Of a stretch of 37,097 nt of DNA, positions 9,401-18,037 are shown in pieces (the first letter of the stretch is position 1; each line of letters starts with the position of its first letter). The notes under the pieces are model-generated. The model did no database searches. It saw only the letters and a program-made list of their open reading frames with translations, and was not told the origin of the DNA. The translations under genes and the position numbers were made by a program. The DNA comes from Bacteroidetes bacterium ADurb.Bin013 (lineage in GTDB: Bacteria > Bacteroidota > Bacteroidia > Bacteroidales > UBA932): the NCBI GenBank assembly GCA_002071385.1, contig MWFB01000019.1:1-37097 (forward strand). The letters run 5' to 3'.

Positions 9401-10472
9401 CTTTCAGTTTTTCTGTATTCTCTGCTACCTGCAACAGATCAATGACTTCGTGTATTTCCCCGTCCATGAATATAGGCAAGTTATGCGTCGTATAATTTAT
9501 CCTGTGGTCTGTCACACGGCTTTGGGGATAGTTGTAAGTCCTGATCTTGGCAGAGCGGTCTCCTGTAGAGACCATGGTTTTTCTCTTGGCCGCGATACTG
9601 GTCAGATACTTCTCATATTCCATGTTATAAATCCGGGTCCGTAATTCAGAAAGAGCTTTTTCATAGTTTTTCAACTGTGATTTTTCATCCTGGCATTGCA
9701 CCACGATTCCCGTTGGAATGTGAGTAAGGCGTATGGCCGAGTAAGTTGTGTTCACGCTCTGTCCCCCGGGACCGGAAGAACAAAACGTGTCCTTGCGGAT
9801 ATCTTTTTCGTTGAGCTCCACGTCAAATTCATCGGCTTCCGGCAATACAACAACAGAAGCTGCCGAAGTATGCACCCTTCCCTGCGTTTCCGTCTGGGGT
9901 ACACGCTGCACCCTGTGTACACCGCTTTCGTATTTTAGAATTCCGTACACACCAGACCCGGATATCTTGAAAATTATCTCTTTGTAACCTCCCGATGTTC
10001 CTTCAGAAAGACCTGTAATATCAAGTTTCCATCCGTTCTTTTCTGCAAATTTGCTGTACATCCTGAATAGGTCACCTGCAAAGATTGAGGCTTCGTCTCC
10101 TCCTGTCCCCGCGCGAATTTCCACTATGGCATTTTTACTATCCTGCGGATCAGCCGGAATGAGCAGAAATTTTATATGTTGCTCCATTTCCGGTATTTCC
10201 TCTTCCAGCCGGTCAATCTCTTCTTTGGCAAATTCACGCAATTCCTCATCCTTTTCTGTCAGCAGGAGTTCTTTGGCGCTGGACAGGTTGCGGATAACTG
10301 TGCGGTATTTATCACCGGCCCTGACCAAGGGCTCTAACCCGGCATATTCCTTATTCAGGGCAACATAACGCTTCATGTCCTGTATCAGGGAGGAATCTGA
10401 TAATTGCTGCTGCAATGATTCGAATTTCCGACGGATACCTTCCAGTCTGTTTAACAATGAATTTTCAGGCAT
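9381..10472 (-). CDS. prfA: Peptide chain release factor 1
   Basis: RF1 reads UAA and UAG and triggers release of the finished peptide. The 363-residue protein has the GGQ motif at 236-238 within SSGPGGQSVNTTYS, which is the PrmC methylation site. The RF1-type PxT tripeptide that reads the stop codon appears as Pro-Gln-Thr in VPQTETQGRVHTSA (about 191-204), as expected for RF1 and not RF2 (SPF). No programmed frameshift is present. A TATCTTTG -7-like element lies upstream on the minus strand at 10490-10497, with a CAAA (TTTG on the coding strand) 16 bases further out, so the promoter is plausible but its spacing is short. Confidence 0.96.
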   Translation of the reverse strand: MPENSLLNRLEGIRRKFESLQQQLSDSSLIQDMKRYVALNKEYAGLEPLVRAGDKYRTVIRNLSSAKELLLTEKDEELREFAKEEIDRLEEEIPEMEQHIKFLLIPADPQDSKNAIVEIRAGTGGDEASIFAGDLFRMYSKFAEKNGWKLDITGLSEGTSGGYKEIIFKISGSGVYGILKYESGVHRVQRVPQTETQGRVHTSAASVVVLPEADEFDVELNEKDIRKDTFCSSGPGGQSVNTTYSAIRLTHIPTGIVVQCQDEKSQLKNYEKALSELRTRIYNMEYEKYLTSIAAKRKTMVSTGDRSAKIRTYNYPQSRVTDHRINYTTHNLPIFMDGEIHEVIDLLQVAENTEKLKDEPSNT

Positions 10473-10516
10473 ACTTAATTATTAACGCGCAAAGATACTT
10501 TTTTTCAGGAAAACAA

Positions 10517-10559
10517 ACAGGGAGTGTCCCTGGACGGAACACTCCCTGTCTAAAAAAAA
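10517..10559 (-). terminator. Rho-independent terminator after the hydrogenase operon
   Basis: An 11-bp perfect inverted repeat (ACAGGGAGTGT at 10517-10527, its complement at 10539-10549) encloses an 11-base loop. On the minus strand the hairpin follows the stop of the last hydrogenase gene (10567) within 20 bases and is preceded by a T run; its 3' side is TTTGTTTTCC. Read on the plus strand it would be followed by CTAAAAAAAAA, which is not a U tract. It is the natural end of the minus-strand operon and separates it from prfA. Confidence 0.75.
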
Positions 10560-10566
10560 AGTCCGG

Positions 10567-11043
10567 TTACTCGTACTGACTCAGGATGTTTTTTATCATT
10601 TCAGGTTCAAGGCGTCCATGCACCTTATCACCTATCATCATGACCGGGGCGAGTCCGCAGGCACCTATGCAGCGCAGGCAATCCAGGGAGAACTTGCCGT
10701 CTTCTGTAACCTGCCCCACTTTGATCTTCAGTTCTTTTTCAATGGCTTCTACAATCCCTTCGGCACCACGCACATAACATGCTGTTCCCAGGCAAACGGA
10801 AATGGGATATTTCCCTTTGGGAGTCATTGTAAAGAATGAGTAGAAAGAAACCACACCGTAAACTTTGGCAAGGGGCATATTCAGGTTCAGGGCTATTTCC
10901 AGCTGTACAGGCTCGGGCAAATAACCGAAATGCTCCTGGGTATCGTGAAGGATATTGATCAGTTCACTTCTCTTGTTCCCGTAAGAATCACATATTTCTT
11001 TTATTGTCTTTTTGTGACAATCATTTATTTCAAACTTCATCAT
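10567..11043 (-). CDS. hndA: [FeFe] hydrogenase NuoE-like [2Fe-2S] subunit (HydC/HndA)
   Basis: This is a thioredoxin-like ferredoxin subunit of a soluble NAD(P)-linked [FeFe] hydrogenase, homologous to NuoE of complex I, which passes electrons between the flavin subunit and the hydrogenase. The 158-residue protein has the NuoE helical N terminus (GNKRSELINILHDTQEHFGYLP), SFYSFFTMTPKGKYPISV, and the four cluster cysteines as CLGTAC and CLRCIGAC. It is the last gene of the run, 18 bases after hydA, and is followed by a strong terminator. Two adjacent ATGs (11043, 11040) are equally good starts. Confidence 0.93.
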   Translation of the reverse strand: MMKFEINDCHKKTIKEICDSYGNKRSELINILHDTQEHFGYLPEPVQLEIALNLNMPLAKVYGVVSFYSFFTMTPKGKYPISVCLGTACYVRGAEGIVEAIEKELKIKVGQVTEDGKFSLDCLRCIGACGLAPVMMIGDKVHGRLEPEMIKNILSQYE

Positions 11044-11061
11044 AGGAATAGAACTTAATGG

Positions 11062-12825
11062 TTATTTTTTCGGGTGACTGAAATAATGGGTATGCAACAG
11101 CTTGTGAGACATCTCACTCAGGGGTTTCCCGAGGAATTCCTCATAAAGCCTGGCAATTTCAGGATTCTCGTGTGATTTGCGGATTACCTTGTTAAGGTCT
11201 TCCTTGTATATTGCCTGCATACGAGCCTTCAGAACAATGGAGTCGCCCCTGTGGAGCGGCTGTCCTCCTCCTCCGATACAACCTCCGGGGCAGGCCATGA
11301 TCTCGATAGCGTGGAAATTGTACATGCCTTTCCTGATGCCATCCAGCAATTTTCTGGCATTGCCCAGAGTATGGGCGATCCCGATATGAATGTCGGTTCC
11401 GTCAAAATCGATAGTAGCGGTTCTGATCCCATCCATTCCCCTTAGTTCGTAAAAATCGACTTTTTCCAGTTTTTTGCCTGTGAAGAGTTCATATGCCGTA
11501 CGGGTGGCAGCTTCAATTACACCACCGGTAGCACCAAAGATGACACCGGCACCGGTAGATTCTCCCATAGGACGGTCAAAATCCTCATCCTTGAGGGATT
11601 TGAAATCCACGTTGCCCATCCTGATCAAATGAGCCAGCTCGCGGGTGGTTATTGAGTAGTCCACATCGGGATTCCCGTCAACCTTGAATTCTTCCCTCTG
11701 GCATTCATACTTTTTGGCAAGGCAAGGCATCACAGATACCACAACCATGTTCTCCCTCTTTATCCCCATTTTTTCTGCCAGGTAGGTTTTTGCAATGGAA
11801 CCGAACATTTGTTGTGGTGAACGTGCTGTCGAAGGAACATCCAACATATCGGAATAGTTGGTTTCAAAGAAGTTGACCCAGGCCGGACAGCAGGATGTCA
11901 GTATGGGCAGACGCACGCTTTTATCTCCGCTCAAATGACGCGAGATCCTGTTCAGCAATTCTGTTCCTTCCTCCATGATGGTGAGGTCGGCAGCAAAGTC
12001 TGTGTCAAATACCTTGTCAAAGCCCAGGGCTCTGAGAGCGGCCACCATTTTACCGGTAACCAAGGTTCCAGGTGTGTAGCCGAATTCTTCTCCTAAAGCT
12101 GCACGTACTGCAGGAGCCGTTTGAATGAGTACGGTCTTGGTAGGATCGGCCAGGGCGCGTATCACGTGGAAGGTATTGTCAACTGCTGTAAGAGCACCGG
12201 TGGGACATACAGCCACACACTGACCGCAGAAGGTACAGGGAGAATCTGTCAGGTCCTGTTCAAAGGCAGGGGCAACTACCGACATGAAACCGCGGTTCAC
12301 AGCACTGAGTGCGCCAACTGTCTGGATTTCGTTGCAAATGGTTTCACAACTGCGGCACATGACGCATTTATCCATATTGCGAAGCAGGGAAGGAGAAGAG
12401 TCTTTGCGGTATGTAGATATGGCTGCGTTTTCCACCGAGTTGATCTCGCGGATTCCCATATTGATGGAAAGCTTCTGCAATTCGCAATTACCGGAAGAAG
12501 GGCAAATAAGGCAATCTTTCGGGTGGTCGGAAAGCAGCAGCTCCACCACGGTCCTGCGGGCGTTTATGGCGCGCAGTGAGTGAGACAAAACTTCCATGCC
12601 ATCTGTACATTTGGTTACACAGGCCGGAACCAGTGTTTTCTTTCCAGGGATTTCCACCACACAGACGCGGCAGCTTCCCGGTTTGTGTTCCTGGGCCAGG
12701 TGAGGCAGGTTCATATAACAAAGCGAAGGAATATTGATGCCCGCTTGTTTTGCCGCCTGGAGAATGGTCGTTCCCTTGGGAACTTCTACGTGTTTATTGT
12801 CTATAGTTAATTTTACTGTTTCCAT
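11062..12825 (-). CDS. hydA: [FeFe] hydrogenase catalytic subunit (HydA/HndD type, group A)
   Basis: This is the catalytic subunit that reduces protons or oxidises H2 at the H-cluster. In 587 residues it has an N-terminal [2Fe-2S] domain (Cys36, 52, 55, 69), a His-ligated [4Fe-4S] site (His101, Cys105, 108, 114), two ferredoxin [4Fe-4S] sites (Cys154/157/160/164 and Cys197/200/203/207) and all three H-cluster motifs: L1 TSCCPAW (311-317), L2 VMPCLAKKYE (366-375), L3 IMACPGGCIGGGGQP (509-523). Cys312 is the proton-transfer cysteine and Cys313, 368, 512 and 516 are the cluster ligands. The length matches HndD of the tetrameric NADP-reducing enzymes; there is no extra C-terminal domain. Maturases HydEFG are not in the window. 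Confidence 0.96.
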   Translation of the reverse strand: METVKLTIDNKHVEVPKGTTILQAAKQAGINIPSLCYMNLPHLAQEHKPGSCRVCVVEIPGKKTLVPACVTKCTDGMEVLSHSLRAINARRTVVELLLSDHPKDCLICPSSGNCELQKLSINMGIREINSVENAAISTYRKDSSPSLLRNMDKCVMCRSCETICNEIQTVGALSAVNRGFMSVVAPAFEQDLTDSPCTFCGQCVAVCPTGALTAVDNTFHVIRALADPTKTVLIQTAPAVRAALGEEFGYTPGTLVTGKMVAALRALGFDKVFDTDFAADLTIMEEGTELLNRISRHLSGDKSVRLPILTSCCPAWVNFFETNYSDMLDVPSTARSPQQMFGSIAKTYLAEKMGIKRENMVVVSVMPCLAKKYECQREEFKVDGNPDVDYSITTRELAHLIRMGNVDFKSLKDEDFDRPMGESTGAGVIFGATGGVIEAATRTAYELFTGKKLEKVDFYELRGMDGIRTATIDFDGTDIHIGIAHTLGNARKLLDGIRKGMYNFHAIEIMACPGGCIGGGGQPLHRGDSIVLKARMQAIYKEDLNKVIRKSHENPEIARLYEEFLGKPLSEMSHKLLHTHYFSHPKK

Positions 12826-12833
12826 ATTCTCGC

Positions 12834-14621
12834 TTATTGAACTAAGATAGCATTAAACTTACACTTCGTATAGCATACCCCGCAGCGGATGCATTTATTC
12901 TGGTTGATGAAGTGCGGTTGCCGCCTTTCCCCTGTGATGGCTTCAACGGGACAATTTTTGGCACAAACGGAACATCCCGTGCATACATCGGGCATGATCG
13001 TATAAGTGGCCAGTGCTTTGCATTTTTTGGCAATACATCTTTTATCCTTCACGTGTGCTAGGTACTCGTCATAGAAGTTCTCCATGGTGGAAAGCACAGG
13101 ATTGGGAGAGGTCTGTCCCAGTCCGCATAATGCGGTGTCTTTAATCACGTTGGCAAAGTTACGCAGGTGATCCAGATCCTCCATGTTACCCTTGCCCTGG
13201 CAGATCTTTTCCAGGATTTCGAGCATACGTTTGTTGCCTACACGACACGGGGTGCATTTGCCGCAAGATTCTTCAACAATAAATTCAAGGTAGAATTTTG
13301 CTATGGAAACCATACAGTCATCTTCGTCCATAACTATCATCCCTCCTGATCCCATCATGGAACCGGCAGCCACCAGGCTGTCAAAGTCAATGGGTGTATC
13401 CAGGTGTTTTTCGGTCAGACAGCCGCCCGAAGGCCCGCCTGTCTGGACTGCCTTAAATTTTTTCCCATTCTTTATACCGCCACCGATTTCATAGATGATC
13501 TCGCGTAATGTGATCCCCATGGGAACCTCGATAAGTCCCACGTTATTGATCTTGCCGGCAAGGGCAAAAACCTTGGTGCCTTTGGACTTGGCTGTACCAA
13601 TGCTGGAAAACCATTCCGGTCCCTTGAGGAAGATGACGGGAACGTTGGCATAAGTCTCCACGTTGTTCACGTTGGTGGGTTTGTGCTGGTATCCGTCTTC
13701 TGCAGGGAAAGGAGGTTTGACCCTCGGTTCTCCGCGTTTCCCTTCCATAGAAGCTATAAGGGCTGTTTCTTCTCCACAGACGAAAGCACCTGCGCCATAA
13801 CGCAACTCTATGTCAAATGAGAAATTGGTTCCTAATATATTGTCACCCAGTAAACCATATTCTTTTGCTTGTTTGATGGCTATCTGAAGACGTTTGATGG
13901 CCAGTGGGTATTCGGCACGAATGTATACGAGGCCTTTGCTTGCCCCAATGCAATAACCGCAGATGGCCATGGCTTCAATAATGGTATTGGGGTCGCCTTC
14001 CAGGATGGACCGGTCCATGAATGCTCCCGGGTCTCCCTCGTCGGCATTACATACCACGTATTTCTGGTCTGACGTGAAATTCTTTGTGATTTCCCATTTG
14101 AGCCCGGTGGGAAAACCTGCTCCTCCCCTTCCGCGTAATCCGCTTTGCTTGACCATGTCAATGGCCTGCTGCGGAGTGAGCTCAGTAACTACCTGTGCCA
14201 AAGCAGAATAACCGTCCCTGGCAATGTATTCATCGATGTTTTCAGGGTCAATGAAACCGCAGTTCCTGAGGGCTATACGCAATTGTTTCTGATAAAATCC
14301 CATGTGTTTGGAATCGGGAATATGTTCCTCTGTTTCGGGATTTTCGTAAAGCAGTCGTTTTACCTTCCTTCCTTTGAGGATGTGTTCGGCAACGATTTCT
14401 TCCGCATCTTCCGGCTTGACTTGTGTGTAGAAGGTGTTGTCCGGAATCACTTTCACAATGGGACCTTTTTCACAGAAACCAAAACAGCCCGTTGTAACGA
14501 CCTGGGCGTCCTGGGTCAATCCGTGTGAAGCGAGTGATTCATTCAGTTTTTCTACAATTTTAGCGCTTGCAGAGGCCCGGCACCCGGTTCCGCCGCAAAC
14601 AAGTAATTGCATTTTATACAT
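12834..14621 (-). CDS. hydB: [FeFe] hydrogenase NuoF-like flavin subunit (HydB/HndC)
   Basis: This FMN/NAD(P)H-binding subunit links pyridine nucleotide to the hydrogenase and, in bifurcating enzymes, also to ferredoxin. Domains across 595 residues: an N-terminal thioredoxin-like [2Fe-2S] domain (CGGTGCRAS, later GCFGFC), the FMN site SGLRGRGGAGFPTG, the NADH site YGAGAFVCGEETALI, an SLBB segment, the [4Fe-4S] site ESCGKCTPCRVG, and a C-terminal pair of ferredoxin [4Fe-4S] motifs (CTGCSVCAKNCP and CIRCGVCYTKC). This layout, NuoF with both extra ferredoxin ends, is that of HydB in trimeric or tetrameric bifurcating hydrogenases. Neighbours are hydA 8 bases downstream and the 2Fe-2S protein 24 bases upstream. 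Confidence 0.95.
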   Translation of the reverse strand: MYKMQLLVCGGTGCRASASAKIVEKLNESLASHGLTQDAQVVTTGCFGFCEKGPIVKVIPDNTFYTQVKPEDAEEIVAEHILKGRKVKRLLYENPETEEHIPDSKHMGFYQKQLRIALRNCGFIDPENIDEYIARDGYSALAQVVTELTPQQAIDMVKQSGLRGRGGAGFPTGLKWEITKNFTSDQKYVVCNADEGDPGAFMDRSILEGDPNTIIEAMAICGYCIGASKGLVYIRAEYPLAIKRLQIAIKQAKEYGLLGDNILGTNFSFDIELRYGAGAFVCGEETALIASMEGKRGEPRVKPPFPAEDGYQHKPTNVNNVETYANVPVIFLKGPEWFSSIGTAKSKGTKVFALAGKINNVGLIEVPMGITLREIIYEIGGGIKNGKKFKAVQTGGPSGGCLTEKHLDTPIDFDSLVAAGSMMGSGGMIVMDEDDCMVSIAKFYLEFIVEESCGKCTPCRVGNKRMLEILEKICQGKGNMEDLDHLRNFANVIKDTALCGLGQTSPNPVLSTMENFYDEYLAHVKDKRCIAKKCKALATYTIMPDVCTGCSVCAKNCPVEAITGERRQPHFINQNKCIRCGVCYTKCKFNAILVQ

Positions 14622-14645
14622 TATGATTATATATTATTGAATGGT

Positions 14646-15035
14646 TTAAATAGTCTGATAGTTCGCCGGCAGGATACCGTCAAGCAATTCGTTATTGCGT
14701 ATATATTTGTCAACTATTTCTTCTGCTTTGGCAACATCGACATAGGAAAATACAACCGGATCCATTCCTGGTTTTTTTACCTCAACGGTGGGCTCTGCAT
14801 AACAATACCCCATGCATCCTGTTTGTGTTACTACAGCAGGTATCTTTTCTTTTTTTATCTTCTCTACAAAGGCATTCATGACAGCCCTTGCCCCTGAGGC
14901 TATGCCACATGTGGCCATCGCAACCTTAATTTGTACAAGGCTATCGGGATGGTCGCTATTTTCCCTGATTTCCATACTTTGTTCGAGCTGCTGCTTTCTT
15001 TGCCGCAAATCGTCCAATGATTTAATCTTTGTCAT
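14646..15035 (-). CDS. hndB: Thioredoxin-like [2Fe-2S] ferredoxin (HndB-like)
   Basis: This 129-residue protein has the thioredoxin-like [2Fe-2S] fold seen as the fourth subunit (HndB) of NADP-reducing hydrogenases and in Thermotoga TM1420. An N-terminal helix rich in Arg, Gln and Glu (about 5-30) is followed by MATCGIASGARAV and TGCMGYCYAEP. Only three cysteines are in the expected ligand region (one in TCGIAS, two in GCMGYC), so the fourth ligand is not obvious, as is common in this subfamily. It lies between hydB and the HATPase gene; the 57-base gap to the HATPase gene is the longest inside the cluster. Confidence 0.88.
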   Translation of the reverse strand: MTKIKSLDDLRQRKQQLEQSMEIRENSDHPDSLVQIKVAMATCGIASGARAVMNAFVEKIKKEKIPAVVTQTGCMGYCYAEPTVEVKKPGMDPVVFSYVDVAKAEEIVDKYIRNNELLDGILPANYQTI

Positions 15036-15092
15036 AATCTCAATAATGTTTTATACAGTAGTAAAAAAAGGAATCGGCAAAGTAAGCCCAAA

Positions 15093-15647
15093 TTATTCAA
15101 TTTGACAAACTTTAAGGTCACTTTGATTCTCCTTTATCATTTCCTCAATCATTTCCATAACATACAGATCGTTAACGGGTAAATCTCCCAACACTTCTTT
15201 CAGTTCCATGGTGTTAACCTCATAAGACCTGTCATTGTATGCATAATGATATGAAAATCCCACTTCCGGATTTGCCGAGATCATCAACACCACTGCATTG
15301 GCCACATCTCCCAGGGGAGGCCTGTCCAGGTGGTCGTATTGAAAACAGACTGTCAGGAGGGTGCCTTTTCCCGGTTCCGAGACCACCTCAAGGCTGCCTC
15401 CGCTTTGTTCGGCGGTTTGTCTGAGCAGCGGGACACCGAGCCCCACCCTGCGGGTAGTACGTGAGGTAAAAAAGGGGTCACTCAGCTTTTGCACTTGTTC
15501 CGGGGTCATACCGCGCCCGTTATCTTTAACACTGATAGTTAATAAGTTACCTGCCGGATTTTCATTTACCTCTATAGTTATGAAAGAGGCTCCTGCAACC
15601 AGGGAATTCTGTACAATATCAAGCAAATGCAGTGCCAGATCATTCAT
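15093..15647 (-). CDS. Stand-alone histidine-kinase-type ATPase (HATPase_c)
   Basis: The 184-residue protein is a GHKL ATPase domain without a dimerisation/phosphoacceptor domain or sensor. The N box is LLDIVQNSLVAGAS, the G1 box DNGRGM, the F box DPFFTSR and the G2 region GLGVPLL, followed by GGSLEVVSEPGKGT. After about residue 120 comes a small C-terminal region (PEVGFSYHYAYND) of unknown role. Similar free-standing ATPases sit in [FeFe] hydrogenase operons of Thermotoga and Clostridia. The start overlaps the end of the PHP gene by 8 bases. The substrate or partner is unknown; a role in signalling with the other accessory proteins is inferred from position only. Confidence 0.85.
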   Translation of the reverse strand: MNDLALHLLDIVQNSLVAGASFITIEVNENPAGNLLTISVKDNGRGMTPEQVQKLSDPFFTSRTTRRVGLGVPLLRQTAEQSGGSLEVVSEPGKGTLLTVCFQYDHLDRPPLGDVANAVVLMISANPEVGFSYHYAYNDRSYEVNTMELKEVLGDLPVNDLYVMEMIEEMIKENQSDLKVCQIE

Positions 15648-16362
15648 GGGTTGATGTGAGTGCTGTTTTCAATCCTGCAAAACCCGTTTTCTCCATAAGA
15701 AAAGATGTGGCTGCCGTACCTATGTCACCGGGAAAATGGGCATCGGAAGATTGAATGATTCTATATTTTTTTAGGGTGGCATTTTTACTGCAAAAATCAA
15801 CCGGATTGGTATAACGGGATAGTTCCAGGGCATCGGCGGGCAATCCGGGCGGAACAAAACCCAATTGGCTTAGCAGTGAATTCCTGGATCTTTCTATGTG
15901 AGCCGGAACAAAAAGTCCCTCAATGGAATGCACAAAGGCGGCAACCTGCTCAATTCCCTGATCTATGGCCGATATTAGCAAGTAAGGAGCTTCTCCCAGC
16001 ACCTGTTCATGCTCATCAACCCACAACTGATACCCGAAGATGTCGGGATTGTTGGGAACATGCGGCAGGTGCTTTTCCAGGTAATGCTGCAATTCCACAC
16101 GCTGCTCTTCCGATCCCACATAAGCCAGACAGTGGACTTCCTCGCGTGTGGTGATCTCGGCTCCGTAAATAACAGCTATCCCTTCGCGTTCACACACCTG
16201 TCGGACCACTGGCCCCTGGAGCGTTGAGTTGTGATCGGTGACAGCGATCAGTTGCAGACCTTTGGCTTTTGCCTGCGCAACTATGTTCAGGGGAGTCATC
16301 CCAATGTTTCCGCAGGGAGATAAAAAAGTATGAATATGCAGATCGGCTTTAGCACAAATCAT
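15640..16362 (-). CDS. PHP-domain phosphoesterase-like protein
   Basis: This 240-residue protein has the PHP metal-binding motifs: DLHIHTFLSPCG (HxH, residues about 7-18), AVTDHNS, an internal Glu, HIERSR and the C-terminal SSDAHFPGDIG (DxH). PHP proteins hydrolyse phosphomono- or diesters with two or three metals; the substrate here is unknown. It is packed inside the hydrogenase accessory block (2 bases after the DRTGG gene, 8-base overlap with the HATPase gene), which implies co-translation and a shared process. No HTH or receiver domain is present. Confidence 0.87.
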   Translation of the reverse strand: MICAKADLHIHTFLSPCGNIGMTPLNIVAQAKAKGLQLIAVTDHNSTLQGPVVRQVCEREGIAVIYGAEITTREEVHCLAYVGSEEQRVELQHYLEKHLPHVPNNPDIFGYQLWVDEHEQVLGEAPYLLISAIDQGIEQVAAFVHSIEGLFVPAHIERSRNSLLSQLGFVPPGLPADALELSRYTNPVDFCSKNATLKKYRIIQSSDAHFPGDIGTAATSFLMEKTGFAGLKTALTSTHE

Positions 16363-16364
16363 AA

Positions 16365-16700
16365 TCAGGGATAAAGCAGCCTGTACAGACGTCCGGAAAA
16401 TTCAAACGCCTGTTCGGTTGTTCCAAGCAAGGTAATCTGTTCCTGAATGGCAAGGGCCACCGTGTCGGCATCGGGTTCAAAGCCTTTTACCAGCACAACG
16501 GCCGAGAGTTCCTTGAGAGAGGCGATGGCTATGATATTCTTGTGGGTTTGCAAGGTGATCCATACCATGCCTGCATCGGCATATCCCATCACATCGCTCA
16601 GTAAATCGGAGGTGTAACCGCCAGCAATTTGTTTTTCCAATCCTTCTTCTCCGGCAAGGACACGTAATTGTAAGGCTGCTGCCATTTCTTTGACTGTCAT
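16365..16700 (-). CDS. DRTGG-domain protein, copy 2
   Basis: This 111-residue, single-domain protein starts MTVKEMAAALQLRVLAGEEG and has the DRTGG-like core GGYTSDLLSDVMGYADAGMVWIT, then IIAIASLKELSAVVLVKG and an IxLLGT strand. The domain occurs in CBS/HprK-associated and phosphotransacetylase-associated proteins and is thought to bind a small ligand, but its function is not settled. It is a paralogue of the gene at 18447-18791: both share a TSDLxSDV/ASDLMSDV motif and the same order of strands. Its start overlaps the stop of the hydrogenase-like gene by 4 bases (ATGA), so the two are translationally coupled. Confidence 0.82.
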   Translation of the reverse strand: MTVKEMAAALQLRVLAGEEGLEKQIAGGYTSDLLSDVMGYADAGMVWITLQTHKNIIAIASLKELSAVVLVKGFEPDADTVALAIQEQITLLGTTEQAFEFSGRLYRLLYP

Positions 16701-18037
16701 ATCTTATCTTGATTTTTTTTGTTAAAACGATTCTTTCCCCATATTTTTTCCAGCATTTCCGGATCCTTATTATGGGCATGCAGGATAACGCAATGCTCCA
16801 GGGTCGCACGGCTGCAGACAATGTCATCGGCCAGTGCCTCGCAGGAGGGAGCACCACAGGCATTGCAATCGATGCCCGGAAGTATGCGTCGTAGCCTGCG
16901 CGACTCTTCCATGCGCTGCAATGCCATGGTCAGGTCTTTGTGATACTTGATCATTGCCCTGGGTTCAACAGTTTCCATGGGTATATAGCCGGAGCAAACA
17001 TTTTTGAATTCCTGGTCCAGCGCATGCTTTGCCGGGAGTTCCTCTGCCGTTTTTTCAATGCGTTCCCTTATCAGGAAGCGATTATCCTGAACAAGGATCC
17101 CGCCACAGCAGGACATGTCACATGCCCTCAATTCCAGGAAATCCACGCCTTTGATTTCTTCATTCTCCAGCCTTTCCAGGAAATCAATCACATTAGGCAT
17201 GCTGTCAATGGCAAGGGCACGTCCCCGGATATTGGCGGCCTCCCCGCAAGTTGTTGACCAGCGCACGCCAACAGAGGAAAGCATGGAGTGAGGCAGGGCG
17301 CAATGCTCATGTTCATAGATACCTTTTTGCTTATAGGCAAGAAATACTTTATTATAAAGTTCCGACATGTTGATCACACCGTTTATGGGAGATACATACC
17401 CTCCCACCGGGGCTTTTATTGCTGCAATCTTTGCCGCGCAGGGAGTAACGTAAAATATCCCTACATCCTCCAGGGGGACATCGTGCTTCTTGTATTCGTT
17501 CCTGTAATACTGGGCCGTGATCTCCAGAGGAGGGATCAGACGCATGATGCGGTCTGCAAAAGAGGGAAAACGGACCTGTATCAGACGTACAACGGCCGGA
17601 CAGTATGAGGATATGACAGGCTTTTCTCCTTCATACTCCTGTATATACCGGTTGATCTCATCAACCAGTAGGTCGGCACCCTGTTCCACAGTGCAGAGTT
17701 CGGTAAATCCCATGTCATAAAGGATTCCCTTGATGGCATCCAGGGTAAGCTTTTCTTCAAACTGTGCAAAAAAAACAGACGGAACAAGAAGTATCCGGTG
17801 TTTGTAGTTGAAAATCTGGGCTATATCGTCGTCTTCCACTACAACGGCCTTGACGGGACAAACATTGAAACACTCTCCGCAATCTATGCACCATTCCGGA
17901 TGGAGTGATGCCTTGCCGTCTTTCACACGCAATGCCTCTGTCGGACATACCCTTAAACAGCGAGAGCACCCTATGCAGATCTCTTTGCGGATTCCCAGTG
18001 CGTGATGGAAAGGTTTGATTGGTTTATCCATACTCAT
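16697..18037 (-). CDS. Divergent [FeFe]-hydrogenase-like Fe-S protein, putative sensor
   Basis: Domains in the 446 residues: two ferredoxin [4Fe-4S] motifs (Cys21/24/27/31 and Cys50/53/56/60), a shortened hydrogenase large-subunit core (about 80-345), and a C-terminal RnfB-like cluster motif CNACGAPSC (391-399, plus Cys416). H-cluster motifs are degenerate but ligands remain: SSYCPAV (Cys146), VTPCAAK (Cys200, Lys203) and ACDMSCCGG (Cys306, Cys310). The residue before the L1 ligand is Tyr145 where catalytic enzymes have the proton-shuttling Cys, and the Gly-rich end of L3 is lost. Similar proteins sit beside hydABC in Thermotoga (TM1421 region) and are treated as putative sensory hydrogenases. 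I infer a redox- or H2-responsive regulator with little turnover. It has 4-base overlaps with both neighbours. Confidence 0.85.
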   Translation of the reverse strand: MSMDKPIKPFHHALGIRKEICIGCSRCLRVCPTEALRVKDGKASLHPEWCIDCGECFNVCPVKAVVVEDDDIAQIFNYKHRILLVPSVFFAQFEEKLTLDAIKGILYDMGFTELCTVEQGADLLVDEINRYIQEYEGEKPVISSYCPAVVRLIQVRFPSFADRIMRLIPPLEITAQYYRNEYKKHDVPLEDVGIFYVTPCAAKIAAIKAPVGGYVSPINGVINMSELYNKVFLAYKQKGIYEHEHCALPHSMLSSVGVRWSTTCGEAANIRGRALAIDSMPNVIDFLERLENEEIKGVDFLELRACDMSCCGGILVQDNRFLIRERIEKTAEELPAKHALDQEFKNVCSGYIPMETVEPRAMIKYHKDLTMALQRMEESRRLRRILPGIDCNACGAPSCEALADDIVCSRATLEHCVILHAHNKDPEMLEKIWGKNRFNKKNQDKI

